Counted from the first letter of the stretch, positions 7,705-17,014 are shown. The stretch is DNA of 41,507 nucleotides from Ignavibacteria bacterium (GCA_016788375.1 JAEUSI010000010.1:1-41507); one strand, 5' to 3'. Numbers and translations are program-made. Notes: generated by a model from the letters alone, not told the origin.

Positions 7705-8370
7705 TTATTTTTTAATTACTGAATTGCCCTTTATTTTCCATTTGCCTTTGCTGTCTGCAATCATGTTGTATTTCACAGTCATGTCAAGCTCTTCATTTCC
7801 GCCGTCCTTTTTGTCAATTTTTTTTATTCTGACTTCAACAACTGCTTCACCGTCTTTCTGCGATACAACTTTCGGCTCTTCAAGCACGATTATTTTACTT
7901 GTATTCTTGTAATTTGATTTGAATCTGTTGATATTTCCGTTTTCCCAGAGTTCACTTGCTTTCTTCATGTTTAATTCGAAATTACCGCCTTCCTTTATTC
8001 CTCTCTGAAGAAATTCAATGTAATCCGAAACCGCGGTTTTCGGATTATCAAGCCTTTTGTTTAATTCTTTTTCCTTCTGAACTAATTTCGTTTTATCGGT
8101 TTTATTTCCGGAAACAGATTTGGAAGTATCATTCAACACTGAAGCAGAATCGGTTTCAGAAGCAACAGATAAAGAATCTGTAAAACCCTCTTTTAATCTT
8201 TTAAGTCTTTCGAATTCTTCTTTTGCCAGCCGTTCCTTTTCCTTGTCGGATGAAGATTCCTGCTGCGGCGGTATGAAGGTTTGCGGTTCTTCCTTTTTTC
8301 CGCATGACTGTAAAAACAATAAAAGCAGAACAGCGGTAATAAAAAATCTTAACTTAAATTTTACAGTCAT
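7705..8370 (-). CDS. Putative lipoprotein of unknown function
   Basis: 221 aa from ATG 8370-8368 (MTVKFKLRF...). An in-frame TTG lies 18 bases upstream but adds only MIKNKS before the signal peptide, so the ATG is preferred. A hydrophobic signal segment (FFITAVLLLLFLQ) leads to a lipobox LQSC, then GKKEE, a charged K/E-rich linker and S/T/D-rich spacer. A C-terminal region from about 125 has the look of an NTF2-like or DUF4878-type domain (WENGNINRFKSNYKN, then VSQKDGEAVVEVRIKKI). It probably heads the operon running into sucD. Function unknown. Confidence 0.75.
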   Translation of the reverse strand: MTVKFKLRFFITAVLLLLFLQSCGKKEEPQTFIPPQQESSSDKEKERLAKEEFERLKRLKEGFTDSLSVASETDSASVLNDTSKSVSGNKTDKTKLVQKEKELNKRLDNPKTAVSDYIEFLQRGIKEGGNFELNMKKASELWENGNINRFKSNYKNTSKIIVLEEPKVVSQKDGEAVVEVRIKKIDKKDGGNEELDMTVKYNMIADSKGKWKIKGNSVIKK

Positions 8371-8514
8371 TGATTTATTTTTAATCAAAATAGATTTTTA
8401 GAGTTTCATATTCAATTTACAAAATTTTATTAAGGATAAGGTGAAATTTTTAATGAGATTTTTTTTAAAAATTTTTTCTTCGAAGCATGAAACACCGGAT
8501 TTAAAATTTATTTA

Positions 8515-8543
8515 TTGACAATGGAATATATTATAAATAAATT
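8515..8543 (+). promoter_or_regulatory. Candidate promoter upstream of the first T9SS cargo gene
   Basis: A perfect TTGACA (8515-8520) is followed after 17 bases by TAAATT (8538-8543), about 48 bases before the ATG at 8592. This fits a general sigma-70 pattern; the Bacteroidota-type -7 element (TAnnTTTG) was not found. The surroundings are extremely AT-rich, which lowers confidence. Confidence 0.3.
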
Positions 8544-8591
8544 ATTAAAAATCTAATTCAAATCTATTTTATTAACTTAAATTAATCAAAA

Positions 8592-10487
8592 ATGAAAAAA
8601 ATTATTCTCTTTTTTCTATTATTGACAATGATTATTGGCAATAATACTTATTCTCAGGACAGTTTCAGAGATATAAATCCCGCTACACTTTTATCCAGAG
8701 ATCCTGGTCCTAATATGCCCACCAATGATGCAATCTTTGACATTCTGAAAAATTACAATGTTGATTCGCTGATTACTTCAGCTGCAGGTTATGGAGTTGT
8801 CTGGACAGGTAATTATTATTTGATAAGCATTTTTAATTTAAACGCTTTTTATAAAATAAGCAAAGACTGGACACTTATTGCCGGTCCTATTGCAATCGCC
8901 GGCTCTACTTTGCCTGCTTCACAGGGATTCAGAGACATGGAATTTGCAAAAGGTTATTTATGGGGAGTAGCTGCAGCTGCAACTTCTAACAGAATTTACA
9001 AAGTTGACACAGCAACTTTCACACAAGTCGGAGTAATTACACTTCCGGCTATTACTCCGAGATGTCTCGCTTGGGATCCTGTACGAAACGGATTCTGGAC
9101 AAGCACAAGCAGTTTTGCAGGTAATCTGCAGTGCTATGATACAAACGGTGTTATTATAACCGGTGCAACTATTCCAACTGTAGTTGGTGGTTTCTACGGA
9201 ATTGCTTATGACGGTGTAACTGCCGGCGGTCCGTATTTATGGCTGGCAAAGGATCCCGTACCGACCGGAACTAATATTACCGGTTTGCTCAGATTTAATA
9301 TCAGCGCTGCTCCTGTAAGAGGTGATTCGGCAGTAGTTACAATTCCGTTAACTTCCGGAGCACCTCTTGCTTCAGGCGGTCTTGATTTCAGAACAAATCT
9401 TGTTACAGGAAAATCTACCTTAATCGGAGTCGTTCAGGGTACACCCGACAGATGCGTTGTTTATGAAGTAGGAAATGTTACTCCTCCTTCCAGCGGAAAT
9501 ACACTCGTGCTTGTTCATGACACTACTGTCACAAGTACAACACAGAGAAAATCAGACAGAGACACACTTAACGTTTATCTGCCGAGATATGTAGGAAACT
9601 ATACAATAAAAGGATTTGATACTAATACCGTACTTCCTGATCTTACAAATTACAACACAATTATACTTCAGGAAACAAGTTTTGATGCAGCTGCCGTAAG
9701 GTATCTTGGAGCAGGCGCGAGAACTCAGATAAAAGCCTGGTTAAATTCCGGAACATCGTCCAGCAAGAAATCTCTGATAAGTATCGGAGCGGATCAGGCA
9801 TATAATTACAACAGAACCGGAAGCGGAGCAATTGATCTTGAATTTTCACAGACATTCGGAAAGTACGTTTACAGAGTTGATAACGGAATGTCAACAGCTC
9901 CTGTTACCGAAGGTGTTACTATTGACGTGGGAAATCAGAGACCTATGTCCGCCACGCCTCCGGGAGGAAGTTACTGGCCGGACGGTTGCAGTAAATTTGA
10001 CGGATCAGCTGTTGCATTGTACAGATATATGAACCATACTGTTAATGATACACTAGCCGCAATCGGAAATGTCGGTGCAGGATATGTGGTAGCAACTGTA
10101 TTCCAGGATCCGAGATATTACACTGGCGGATTCGGAGCAGTATTCAAAGCAGTTATTGACTGGACAATAGCAAACGGCGGATTAATAACAGGAAACAGCA
10201 ATAACATTTCCATAAACAATCCGGATGCATTCTCATTATCACAAAATTATCCTAATCCTTTTAATCCGTCCACAAAAATTAACTTCTCAATTCCTAAATC
10301 AGGAATGGTTACACTGAAAGTTTATGATGTGCTCGGAAAAGAAGTTGCTTCACTCGTAAATGATGTCAGAAATGCCGGAAACTATGAAGTCAGTTTCAAT
10401 GCTTCAGGTTTATCAAGCGGTGCATATTTCTACAGATTACAGTCAGGTAGTTTTGTCGATACAAAGAAAATGTTCCTTCTTAAATAA
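8592..10487 (+). CDS. Secreted protein with T9SS type A C-terminal sorting domain
   Basis: 631 aa. Signal peptide MKKIILFFLLLTMIIGNNTYSQ with cleavage after about residue 22. Residues 40-290 show repeated short strands (VVWTGNYYLISIFNL, MEFAKGYLWGVAAAA, LAWDPVRNGFWTSTS, GIAYDGVTAGGPYLWLAKD), consistent with a beta-propeller. Residues 305-530 (LVLVHDTTV to VIDWTIANGG) look like a Rossmann-type or amidotransferase-like domain. Residues 551-631 are a T9SS sorting domain: QNYPNPFNPSTKINFSIP, then TLKVYDVLGKEV and GAYFYRLQSG, ending in K. Export through the Sec and T9SS systems to the cell surface or medium is predicted. No enzyme active site is recognised. A strong terminator follows the stop codon, so it is probably monocistronic. 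Confidence 0.85.
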   Translation: MKKIILFFLLLTMIIGNNTYSQDSFRDINPATLLSRDPGPNMPTNDAIFDILKNYNVDSLITSAAGYGVVWTGNYYLISIFNLNAFYKISKDWTLIAGPIAIAGSTLPASQGFRDMEFAKGYLWGVAAAATSNRIYKVDTATFTQVGVITLPAITPRCLAWDPVRNGFWTSTSSFAGNLQCYDTNGVIITGATIPTVVGGFYGIAYDGVTAGGPYLWLAKDPVPTGTNITGLLRFNISAAPVRGDSAVVTIPLTSGAPLASGGLDFRTNLVTGKSTLIGVVQGTPDRCVVYEVGNVTPPSSGNTLVLVHDTTVTSTTQRKSDRDTLNVYLPRYVGNYTIKGFDTNTVLPDLTNYNTIILQETSFDAAAVRYLGAGARTQIKAWLNSGTSSSKKSLISIGADQAYNYNRTGSGAIDLEFSQTFGKYVYRVDNGMSTAPVTEGVTIDVGNQRPMSATPPGGSYWPDGCSKFDGSAVALYRYMNHTVNDTLAAIGNVGAGYVVATVFQDPRYYTGGFGAVFKAVIDWTIANGGLITGNSNNISINNPDAFSLSQNYPNPFNPSTKINFSIPKSGMVTLKVYDVLGKEVASLVNDVRNAGNYEVSFNASGLSSGAYFYRLQSGSFVDTKKMFLLK

Positions 10488-10515
10488 GCAGGAAGTTTAC
10501 AAATAAAATGATAAT

Positions 10516-10551
10516 AAAGACCTGTGTTTGGAGAAAGCACAGGTCTTTTTC
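10516..10551 (+). terminator. Rho-independent terminator after the first T9SS cargo gene
   Basis: AAAGACCTGTG (10516-10526) pairs perfectly with CACAGGTCTTT (10538-10548) around an 11-base loop and runs into TTTTTC. It lies about 30 bases after the stop codon. Confidence 0.9.
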
Positions 10552-10609
10552 TTTACTGATTCGAATCTTGAAATTTAAAGTATAATGTAATATCTTTACA
10601 TGAAAGAAG

Positions 10610-10631
10610 TAAACACAAATTAAACACAAAT
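10610..10631 (+). repeat. Tandem 11-bp direct repeat
   Basis: TAAACACAAAT occurs twice back to back (10610-10620 and 10621-10631), about 90 bases upstream of the ATG at 10719 and 24 bases after a TATAAT (10581-10586). It could be a regulator site or a replication-slippage duplication in a promoter region. Confidence 0.5.
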
Positions 10632-10718
10632 CATAACTAACATTTCAATTAATTTGGCTTTTATAAATCCGGATTAATTATTTAGAACTTTTATTAATTA
10701 AAAACGAAAGGCACTAAA

Positions 10719-12632
10719 ATGACTTCCAAAATTACCATATTCTTTATTGCCGGAATAGTTGCAATAGGAATGTTCTTCGGATTTTCAAATAATGATCCGA
10801 TTCAGAAAGATCTGTCACAAAGAAGTTCGGGAATTAATAACCCTGAAATTGTATACGGACCAGCACTTGATGATCCTCTCAGCGTTTTAAATGAATCTTT
10901 TGAAGGAACAACTTTTCCTCCTGCTGGATGGCTTAAACTCAGTCCGGACGGCGGTACCGGATGGAACAGACAAACAAGCGGTACAACACCTATTCCCGGT
11001 TTTGTCGGCGGTGTAATTACAACACCTCCCGGCGGCGGTAATGCATGCGCTTTTGAATCATGGAATACAGGCGGAGCTTCCGCTAATGATCAGTGGCTTA
11101 TTACACCGCAACTGACAAATATGCAATCAGCTGATTCACTGAAATTCTGGCTCAGATACTGGCCGAATTCATACAGAGACAGTATTGAAGTAAGAATTTC
11201 TACAACCACTCCGACTGCAGCTGCAATGACAACTCTTGTCTGGAGAAAAAGTTTTTTACTGAATTCACCTGATACAAACTGGACTCAATACGGTTTCAGA
11301 ATCGGATCACTGGTACCAGCTGGATCAAATATTTATATAGGTTTCAGAGAAGTTGTGCCGGATAACTTAAATGACGGTGCTACATTTTCTCTGGATTTAG
11401 TTTCCGTGACTGCCGGAGTATCTCCTCCAACCTGTAATTACAGCTGGTCAGCTCAGACTTCAGGAACAACTCAGACACTTTATTCCGTATCTGCAGTTTC
11501 TGATCAGGTCGGATGGGCGGCAGGAGCAGCAGCTACAGTTATAAGAACAACAAACGGCGGTACAACTTGGACCAGTGCTTCAGGTACTGGAATTTCAGGG
11601 GATGTTTATAATATTTATGCACTTAGTGCAACTGATGCTTTATGTACTACTTCACCTGCAGCTACTTTTATTTATAAAACAACAAACGGCGGCACAACAT
11701 GGACTCAGGTTTATACTTTAGCAGGCGGATTCATTAATGCAATTCATATGGTTTCCGCAACCGAAGGTTATGCAGAAGGTGATCCTGTCGGCGGTAAATG
11801 GACAATTGTAAAAACTACAGACGGCGGAAATACCTGGGCAAGAATGGCTACTGAGCCTGCACAGGTTGGAACTGAAGCCGGTTGGAACAATGCATTATAT
11901 ATTATCGGCACTAACATCTGGTTTGGAACAAACGCTACAAAAGTTTACCATTCAACAGATATGGGTGTTACATGGACAAGCGGTGCTACAACAGGAACAG
12001 TTAATTCTTACGGTGTTCATTTCAATAACCCTACAACAGGTTTAGCAGGCGGACCTGCAATGGTCGTCACTACACACGGCGGAACATCATACTCTGCTGC
12101 AACTGCTCCCGGAACTACCGGTAATTTAAACGGAATTGAAGGTGCAGGAACTGACTGGTGGGCATTAAGAAGTGATGCTAATATTTACCGTTCAACAAAC
12201 GGAGCTGCAAACTGGACAACTGCTTATACACAAGCAGGCGCAGTATTCCAGGATATAGACTTTGTTGACGTTGGCGGATGTCCGAAAGGCTGGGCAGTTG
12301 GAAATGCAGGAGCTGTAGCAAGAATGCAGACAATTACAGGAATCTCAAACTACAATAATGAAATTCCGGCATCTTTCAACCTTAAACAGAATTATCCGAA
12401 TCCGTTCAATCCGACAACAAATATAAACTTCTCATTACCGAAATCAGGACTTGTAACTCTGAAAGTTTATGATATGGTCGGAAAAGAAGTAGCAACACTT
12501 GTAAATGAAGTTAAATCTGCAGGAAATTATATCGTAGGTTTCAATGCTTCAAATTTACCGAGTGGCGCTTATTTCTACAGAATCGAATCTGGTAATTTCA
12601 CAGATACAAAAAAGATGTTGCTCATTAAGTAA
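10719..12632 (+). CDS. Secreted choice-of-anchor J / YCF48-type propeller protein with T9SS sorting domain
   Basis: 637 aa, ATG preceded by AAAGG at a seven-base spacing. A hydrophobic N-terminus (ITIFFIAGIVAIGMFFGF) serves as signal sequence. Residues 60-240 form a jelly-roll choice-of-anchor J (MAM-like) domain: SFEGTTFPPAGWLKL, FESWNTGG, DQWLITPQL, FWLRYW. Residues 245-545 hold about six or seven YCF48/sialidase-type blades with the motif TTNGGTTW (variants TTDGGNTW, STDMGVTW, STNGAANW). The last 80 residues are a sorting domain with QNYPNPFNPTTNINFSLP. A surface adhesin or carbohydrate-binding role is plausible but not demonstrated. The sorting domain is very similar to that of the preceding gene. 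Confidence 0.88.
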   Translation: MTSKITIFFIAGIVAIGMFFGFSNNDPIQKDLSQRSSGINNPEIVYGPALDDPLSVLNESFEGTTFPPAGWLKLSPDGGTGWNRQTSGTTPIPGFVGGVITTPPGGGNACAFESWNTGGASANDQWLITPQLTNMQSADSLKFWLRYWPNSYRDSIEVRISTTTPTAAAMTTLVWRKSFLLNSPDTNWTQYGFRIGSLVPAGSNIYIGFREVVPDNLNDGATFSLDLVSVTAGVSPPTCNYSWSAQTSGTTQTLYSVSAVSDQVGWAAGAAATVIRTTNGGTTWTSASGTGISGDVYNIYALSATDALCTTSPAATFIYKTTNGGTTWTQVYTLAGGFINAIHMVSATEGYAEGDPVGGKWTIVKTTDGGNTWARMATEPAQVGTEAGWNNALYIIGTNIWFGTNATKVYHSTDMGVTWTSGATTGTVNSYGVHFNNPTTGLAGGPAMVVTTHGGTSYSAATAPGTTGNLNGIEGAGTDWWALRSDANIYRSTNGAANWTTAYTQAGAVFQDIDFVDVGGCPKGWAVGNAGAVARMQTITGISNYNNEIPASFNLKQNYPNPFNPTTNINFSLPKSGLVTLKVYDMVGKEVATLVNEVKSAGNYIVGFNASNLPSGAYFYRIESGNFTDTKKMLLIK

Positions 12633-12655
12633 TCAAAAATATATTTAATTTTCAG

Positions 12656-12688
12656 AACCCTCTGCCGGATTCCTGCAGGGGGTTTTTT
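12656..12688 (+). terminator. Rho-independent terminator after the second T9SS cargo gene
   Basis: AACCCTCTGC (12656-12665) pairs with GCAGGGGGTT (12675-12684), with one G-T wobble and a nine-base loop, and leads into a run of T. It separates the cargo gene from pgk. Confidence 0.88.
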
Positions 12689-12754
12689 ATTTGTATGTAA
12701 ATTTTTTTCTGAAAACTGTAATTTTGAATAACTTTATAAATAATAAATTTTAAA

Positions 12755-13972
12755 ATGTCAAAATTAACTTTACAAAATTTAATAGATCAGAATAAAATCA
12801 GCGGGCAGAAAGTTCTGGTCAGAGTGGATTTCAATGTTCCTCTGGATTCTGACAGAGTCATAACCGATGATAAAAGAATTCTTGAATCTCTGCCTACAAT
12901 TAAATCCATAATATCCGAAGGCGGAATCTGTATTCTTATGAGTCATCTCGGCAGACCAAAAGGCGAGAAAAATCCGAAATATTCTCTGTCTGTTGTGGCG
13001 GAGTATCTTTCAAATGTACTTAATAAACCCGTGCTTTTTTCGGATGACTGCATCAGCGATGATACTGCGGAAGTAATAAATAATTTGAAACCGGGAGATG
13101 TCATCTTACTTGAAAATCTGAGATTCTATAAAGAAGAAGAAAAAAATGACGAGGAGTTTTCTAAAAAACTTGCATCATACGGCGATATATTTGTTAATGA
13201 TGCATTCGGAACTGCACACAGAGCGCATGCATCTACAGAAGGTGTCACTCATTTTATCAAAACATGTGCTGCCGGTTTTCTGATTGAAAAAGAATTAAAA
13301 TATCTTGCATCTGCAATATCAGATCCTAAAAGACCTTTATGTGCAATTCTCGGCGGCTCAAAAATTTCAGGAAAAATAGACGTCCTCGAAAATCTTCTTA
13401 ATATCTCCGATACTATTCTTATCGGAGGCGGAATGATGTTTACCTTTTACAAAGCTCTCGGATACAATATCGGAAAATCTATTCTTGAAGAGGATAAAGT
13501 TGCTCTGGCAAAGGAAATTCTGCAAAAAGTCAAAACTTCAAAAGCAAAGTTTATGCTTCCCGATGATGTATTAATGGCGGATAAATTTGATAAGGATGCT
13601 CAGACAAAAGAAATGTCAGCTGACAGAATAACAGCGGATTTTAATGACTGGATCGGCGTGGATATCGGTCCTAAAACTATTCATAAATACAAGGAGGAAA
13701 TTTCAAAATCAAAAACAGTTATATGGAACGGTCCTATGGGTGTTTTTGAAATTGATATTTTTTCGACAGGTACAATTGAAATTGCAAAATCACTCGCTGA
13801 AGTTACGGAAAAAGGAGCAGTTACAATTATCGGGGGAGGTGATTCGGCAAGCGCAATTGCCAAGGCAAATCTGGAGGATAAGGTCACTCATGTTTCAACC
13901 GGGGGAGGTGCTTCGCTTGAATTTCTTGAAGGGAAAAAACTTCCGGGTATTGAAGCACTGAATGATGTTTAA
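12755..13972 (+). CDS. pgk: Phosphoglycerate kinase
   Basis: 405 aa, ATG start, full family length. It transfers phosphate between 1,3-bisphosphoglycerate and ADP in glycolysis and gluconeogenesis. Substrate-binding signatures are VLVRVDFNVPL (about 20-30), LMSHLGRPKGEKNPKYSL (about 63-80) and the VNDAFGTAHRAHAS basic patch. Nucleotide-side signatures are ILGGSKISGKIDVLENL, VIWNGPMGVFEID, GGGDSASAIAKA and STGGGASLEFLEG. It stands alone between a terminator and the opposing lpx cluster, without gap or other glycolytic genes. Confidence 0.98.
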   Translation: MSKLTLQNLIDQNKISGQKVLVRVDFNVPLDSDRVITDDKRILESLPTIKSIISEGGICILMSHLGRPKGEKNPKYSLSVVAEYLSNVLNKPVLFSDDCISDDTAEVINNLKPGDVILLENLRFYKEEEKNDEEFSKKLASYGDIFVNDAFGTAHRAHASTEGVTHFIKTCAAGFLIEKELKYLASAISDPKRPLCAILGGSKISGKIDVLENLLNISDTILIGGGMMFTFYKALGYNIGKSILEEDKVALAKEILQKVKTSKAKFMLPDDVLMADKFDKDAQTKEMSADRITADFNDWIGVDIGPKTIHKYKEEISKSKTVIWNGPMGVFEIDIFSTGTIEIAKSLAEVTEKGAVTIIGGGDSASAIAKANLEDKVTHVSTGGGASLEFLEGKKLPGIEALNDV

Positions 13973-13984
13973 AACAATATGATG

Positions 13985-14028
13985 ATTCAGACCTGCTTAT
14001 TGTAAAAATATCTGCGGGTCTGGATTTT
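13985..14028 (+). terminator. Terminator between convergent pgk and lpxC/fabZ
   Basis: ATTCAGACCTGC (13985-13996) pairs with GCGGGTCTGGAT (14014-14025) through 12 positions including two G-T wobbles, then TTTTA follows on the plus strand. The T tract favours pgk. The reverse side lacks a clear T run. Confidence 0.75.
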
Positions 14029-14035
14029 ATAATTC

Positions 14036-15445
14036 TCACTGCTTGTCTAAAATTGCTGCCATAAACTCACCTTCGCATACAAGCTCGCCTCCGATGAAAT
14101 TTTTATAAGCCTTTCCTGCAATTTTACAGATCCCACGTTTAAATGAAAGCAGATACATTTCAAAAACAAGCTGATCACCCGGAGTTACCGGCTTTCTGAA
14201 TTTGACTTTTTCAATTGACGCAAAATATGCCATTTTGTTTTTCGGATCATCTATTGAGTTTAACACAAGTATAAATCCGCACTGAGCCATCGCTTCCACT
14301 ATCAGCACTCCGGGCATTACTCTTTTGTTGGGAAAGTGTCCTTCAAAGAACGGCTCGTTGTATGTGACATTCTTTATACCTATAATCTTTTTCCCCATGT
14401 CAATATCAATGATTCTGTCAACAAGCAGAAAGGGATATCTGTGAGGCATTATTTCCAGTATTGCTTCAATGTCAAAGATGCAGTTTTCGGATTTCATTAC
14501 CTGAAATTTCTTCTCAATCTTCTTCTGCAGGTAAAGTTTTCTCAGCATTTTTGTAAACTCAACATTGGATTTATGCCCGGGTCTGGCGGCAAGTATCTGA
14601 CCTTTAACAGGTGCGCCGATAAGCGCAAGATCGCCTATCAGGTCAAGAAGCTTGTGTCTGGCAGGCTCATTTTTAAACCTGAGCTCCCTGTCATTAAGCG
14701 TTCCGCTTGAACCGAGAATTATACTCTCCTCAATTCCGAGTTTTACTTTCATATCGTTCAGTTCATTCTCATCCGCTTCCTTATCAACTATAACTATTGC
14801 ATTGTTCAGATCTCCACCTTTTATAAGACCCTGATTTCTCAGATATTCAATCTCACTCAGAAAACAGAAAGTTCTCGAAGGTGCAAATTCCTTTTCGAAT
14901 TCCTTATGAAGATTAAACAGTCCTGTATGCTGAACACCGAGCGCCGGATTATTATAGTCTATCATTACCGAAATTCTGAAATCATCTTTCAAAGGAAGAG
15001 CAACAATATCTACATTGTTCTCACCGTCATGATAATGTACCGTGTCTTCAATAACGAGATAATCTCTCATTGCTTCCTGCTCTATTATCTCAGCTTTCTT
15101 TAATGTTTCGACATAATCCTTTGCGCTTCCGTCCATTACTGGAGGTTCGTTTGAATCAAGCTCGACTATAATATTGTCAATTTCACTTCCCATAATGCTT
15201 GCAAGAACATGCTCTACTGTATGAACTTCATATCCGTCTTTTGCAATTGTTGTACCCCGTGAAATGTCAATTACGTGATCTATGTCTGCTGGAATTTCCG
15301 GTAAACCTTCAAGATCAGTTCTCCTGAAAATTATTCCTGTATCGGCCGGAGCTGTCTTAAATGTCATGTTGGATTTATTGCCTGTATGAAGCCCTACTCC
15401 TGACAAAGTTACTGAATTTTTTATCGTTCTCTGTTTTTCAAGCAT
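14036..15445 (-). CDS. lpxC/fabZ: Bifunctional UDP-3-O-acyl-GlcNAc deacetylase / 3-hydroxyacyl-ACP dehydratase
   Basis: 469 aa, ATG start. Residues 1-305 are LpxC, the committed zinc deacetylase of lipid A synthesis: E78 and H79 in HTVEH, H264 and D268 in HKLLD, and H291 in RPGHKSN. Residues 320-469 are FabZ: IMPHRYPFLLVDR, then catalytic H370 in FEGHFPNKRVMPGV and E384 in VEAMAQ. The fusion couples lipid A deacetylation to fatty-acid elongation, both of which draw on 3-hydroxyacyl-ACP, and is typical of Bacteroidota/Chlorobiota relatives. It is the last gene of the cluster, 13 bases after lpxD; lpxA, often next, is absent. Confidence 0.97.
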   Translation of the reverse strand: MLEKQRTIKNSVTLSGVGLHTGNKSNMTFKTAPADTGIIFRRTDLEGLPEIPADIDHVIDISRGTTIAKDGYEVHTVEHVLASIMGSEIDNIIVELDSNEPPVMDGSAKDYVETLKKAEIIEQEAMRDYLVIEDTVHYHDGENNVDIVALPLKDDFRISVMIDYNNPALGVQHTGLFNLHKEFEKEFAPSRTFCFLSEIEYLRNQGLIKGGDLNNAIVIVDKEADENELNDMKVKLGIEESIILGSSGTLNDRELRFKNEPARHKLLDLIGDLALIGAPVKGQILAARPGHKSNVEFTKMLRKLYLQKKIEKKFQVMKSENCIFDIEAILEIMPHRYPFLLVDRIIDIDMGKKIIGIKNVTYNEPFFEGHFPNKRVMPGVLIVEAMAQCGFILVLNSIDDPKNKMAYFASIEKVKFRKPVTPGDQLVFEMYLLSFKRGICKIAGKAYKNFIGGELVCEGEFMAAILDKQ

Positions 15446-15458
15446 TAATAAAAATTAT

Positions 15459-16484
15459 TTAATTTGATAATTTTGATTCAAGGTCTTTTACTCTGGCTTC
15501 CAGCTTTTTAAGGTTTTTAATGCTGATGTCAGTTAATATGCTTTCTTTCATCGGCTTTGCCCTATAACCTGTATAGACTCCGGGCTTGTCAATTGATTTT
15601 GTGACTCCGACTGAAGCTCCGATTATTACTTCATCACAGATATTAATATGTCCTACCAATCCTGCCTGTCCACCGATCATGCATCTTTTGCCAATCTTTG
15701 TTGATCCCGAAATACCTGCCTGCGCTGCAATTACCGTATCTTCGCCGATTTCAACATTATGTGCAATCTGAATCTGATTATCAAGCTTGACACCTTTGCA
15801 GATTTTAGTCTCGCCTATTGTTGCTCTGTCAATGCAGCAGTTCGAACCTATCTCAACATTGTCCTCTATAACTGCAATTCCTGTCTGCGGTATCTTTTTA
15901 TAATGACCGTCCTCCTGTTTTGCGAAACCGAATCCGTCCGATCCGATTACAGTACCGGAATGAATTATTACATTGTTTCCGATTTTACATCCTTTGTATA
16001 TGGTCACGTTTGAATAGACAATACAATTATCTCCGATAGTTACATCATTATACAAAGTACAATTGTGAAATATTTTACTATTATTTCCAATCCTGCAGTT
16101 TTTTCCGATATAAACAAAATTTCCTACATACACACTTTCCGGAATTACGGTTTCCGATTCAATAAATGCAAATTCCGAAACTCCGCTCTTGTCTTCACCA
16201 TTTTCCTTTTCAAATATCTCGAGTAGCTTCAGAAATGATATATAAGGATCATCTACCCTGATTACCGTTATGTCATCACGCTTCTTTTTTATTTCGAAGT
16301 CATTTGAAACAATTACAGCTCCGGCTTTAGTTGAATTAAAATACTTGCTGTACAGCGGATTCGAAATAAATGTAATTTCATCTCCGGAAGCTGTTTCGAT
16401 CTTTCCTACACCGGAAATTTCGGCTCTTCCGGAACCTTCTGTTGTACCGTTTAGTATCTCGGCAATTTTTTTTACATTCATCAT
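15459..16484 (-). CDS. lpxD: UDP-3-O-(3-hydroxyacyl)glucosamine N-acyltransferase
   Basis: 341 aa, starting at ATG 16484-16482, which overlaps the ompH stop codon by a few bases (ATGA arrangement). LpxD adds the N-linked acyl chain in the third step of lipid A synthesis. The N-terminal uridine-binding domain has DEITFISNPLYSKYF; from about residue 105 there is a left-handed beta-helix of hexapeptide repeats (IGNNSKIFHNCTLYNDVTIG and onward). The expected catalytic histidine lies in QIQIAHNVEIG. A C-terminal helix (IKNLKKLEARVKDLESKL) matches the ACP-contacting extension. Confidence 0.97.
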   Translation of the reverse strand: MMNVKKIAEILNGTTEGSGRAEISGVGKIETASGDEITFISNPLYSKYFNSTKAGAVIVSNDFEIKKKRDDITVIRVDDPYISFLKLLEIFEKENGEDKSGVSEFAFIESETVIPESVYVGNFVYIGKNCRIGNNSKIFHNCTLYNDVTIGDNCIVYSNVTIYKGCKIGNNVIIHSGTVIGSDGFGFAKQEDGHYKKIPQTGIAVIEDNVEIGSNCCIDRATIGETKICKGVKLDNQIQIAHNVEIGEDTVIAAQAGISGSTKIGKRCMIGGQAGLVGHINICDEVIIGASVGVTKSIDKPGVYTGYRAKPMKESILTDISIKNLKKLEARVKDLESKLSN

Positions 16485-17014
16485 TTACCCGTTATTTCAT
16501 TAATAACTTTGGTTGTTAAGTCATAGTTTTCATTTACATAAAGCAGCATAGTATCACTGTTCCTGTCGAATACATAATCAAAACTCCCGTCTTTTGCCAC
16601 TGTCTCTATCGCTTTGAAAATCCTGTCCTGAACAGGTTTCATAAACTCTTTCTGTTTCTGAAAATATTCACCGTTTTCACCGAACTTCTGTACTTTAAAG
16701 TTTGTAACTTCCGTTTCAAGATCAGAAATCTGTTTTTCAGTCTGACTCTTTAGCTGATCCGTCAGTATAAGCTTCTTCTTTTCATAATCATCTTTTATAT
16801 TCTTCAGACTGTCCTGAAGTGTCTTCAGATCAGACTGCCATTGTAATACCAGATTATCAAGCATAAGCTTGGCATCTCTTGATTCCTGCATGGATTCCAT
16901 TATTTTTTTTGAATCTATATATCCGACTTTTGTCTGCGAATATAAATTTGCCGAACAAAGCAATAATGCCAGAAACAGAACATTTATAATTGCTGCAAAC
17001 TTTAATCTATTCAT
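16481..17014 (-). CDS. OmpH/Skp family periplasmic chaperone (second copy)
   Basis: 177 aa from ATG 17014-17012, preceded by AGAAAAGA. An upstream in-frame start would add 20 residues without signal-peptide character before MNRLKFAAIINVLFLALLL. The signal peptide ends near CSANLYSQ; then VGYIDSKKIMESM, the usual OmpH opening, a long coiled coil (residues 45-120) and a C-terminal strand FDYVFDRNSDTMLLYVN. Skp trimers hold unfolded outer-membrane proteins for BamA. It shares translational coupling with lpxD and follows its paralog and bamA. Confidence 0.92.
   Translation of the reverse strand: MNRLKFAAIINVLFLALLLCSANLYSQTKVGYIDSKKIMESMQESRDAKLMLDNLVLQWQSDLKTLQDSLKNIKDDYEKKKLILTDQLKSQTEKQISDLETEVTNFKVQKFGENGEYFQKQKEFMKPVQDRIFKAIETVAKDGSFDYVFDRNSDTMLLYVNENYDLTTKVINEITGK

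Noticed and set aside
8403-8493. GTTTCAT ... ATGAAAC inverted pair
   Set aside because: Seven bases separated by 77 bases in AT-rich DNA is expected by chance.
10553-10573. GATTCGAATC resembling a tRNA T-loop
   Set aside because: No acceptor, D or anticodon arm can be built around it; it is a short palindrome.
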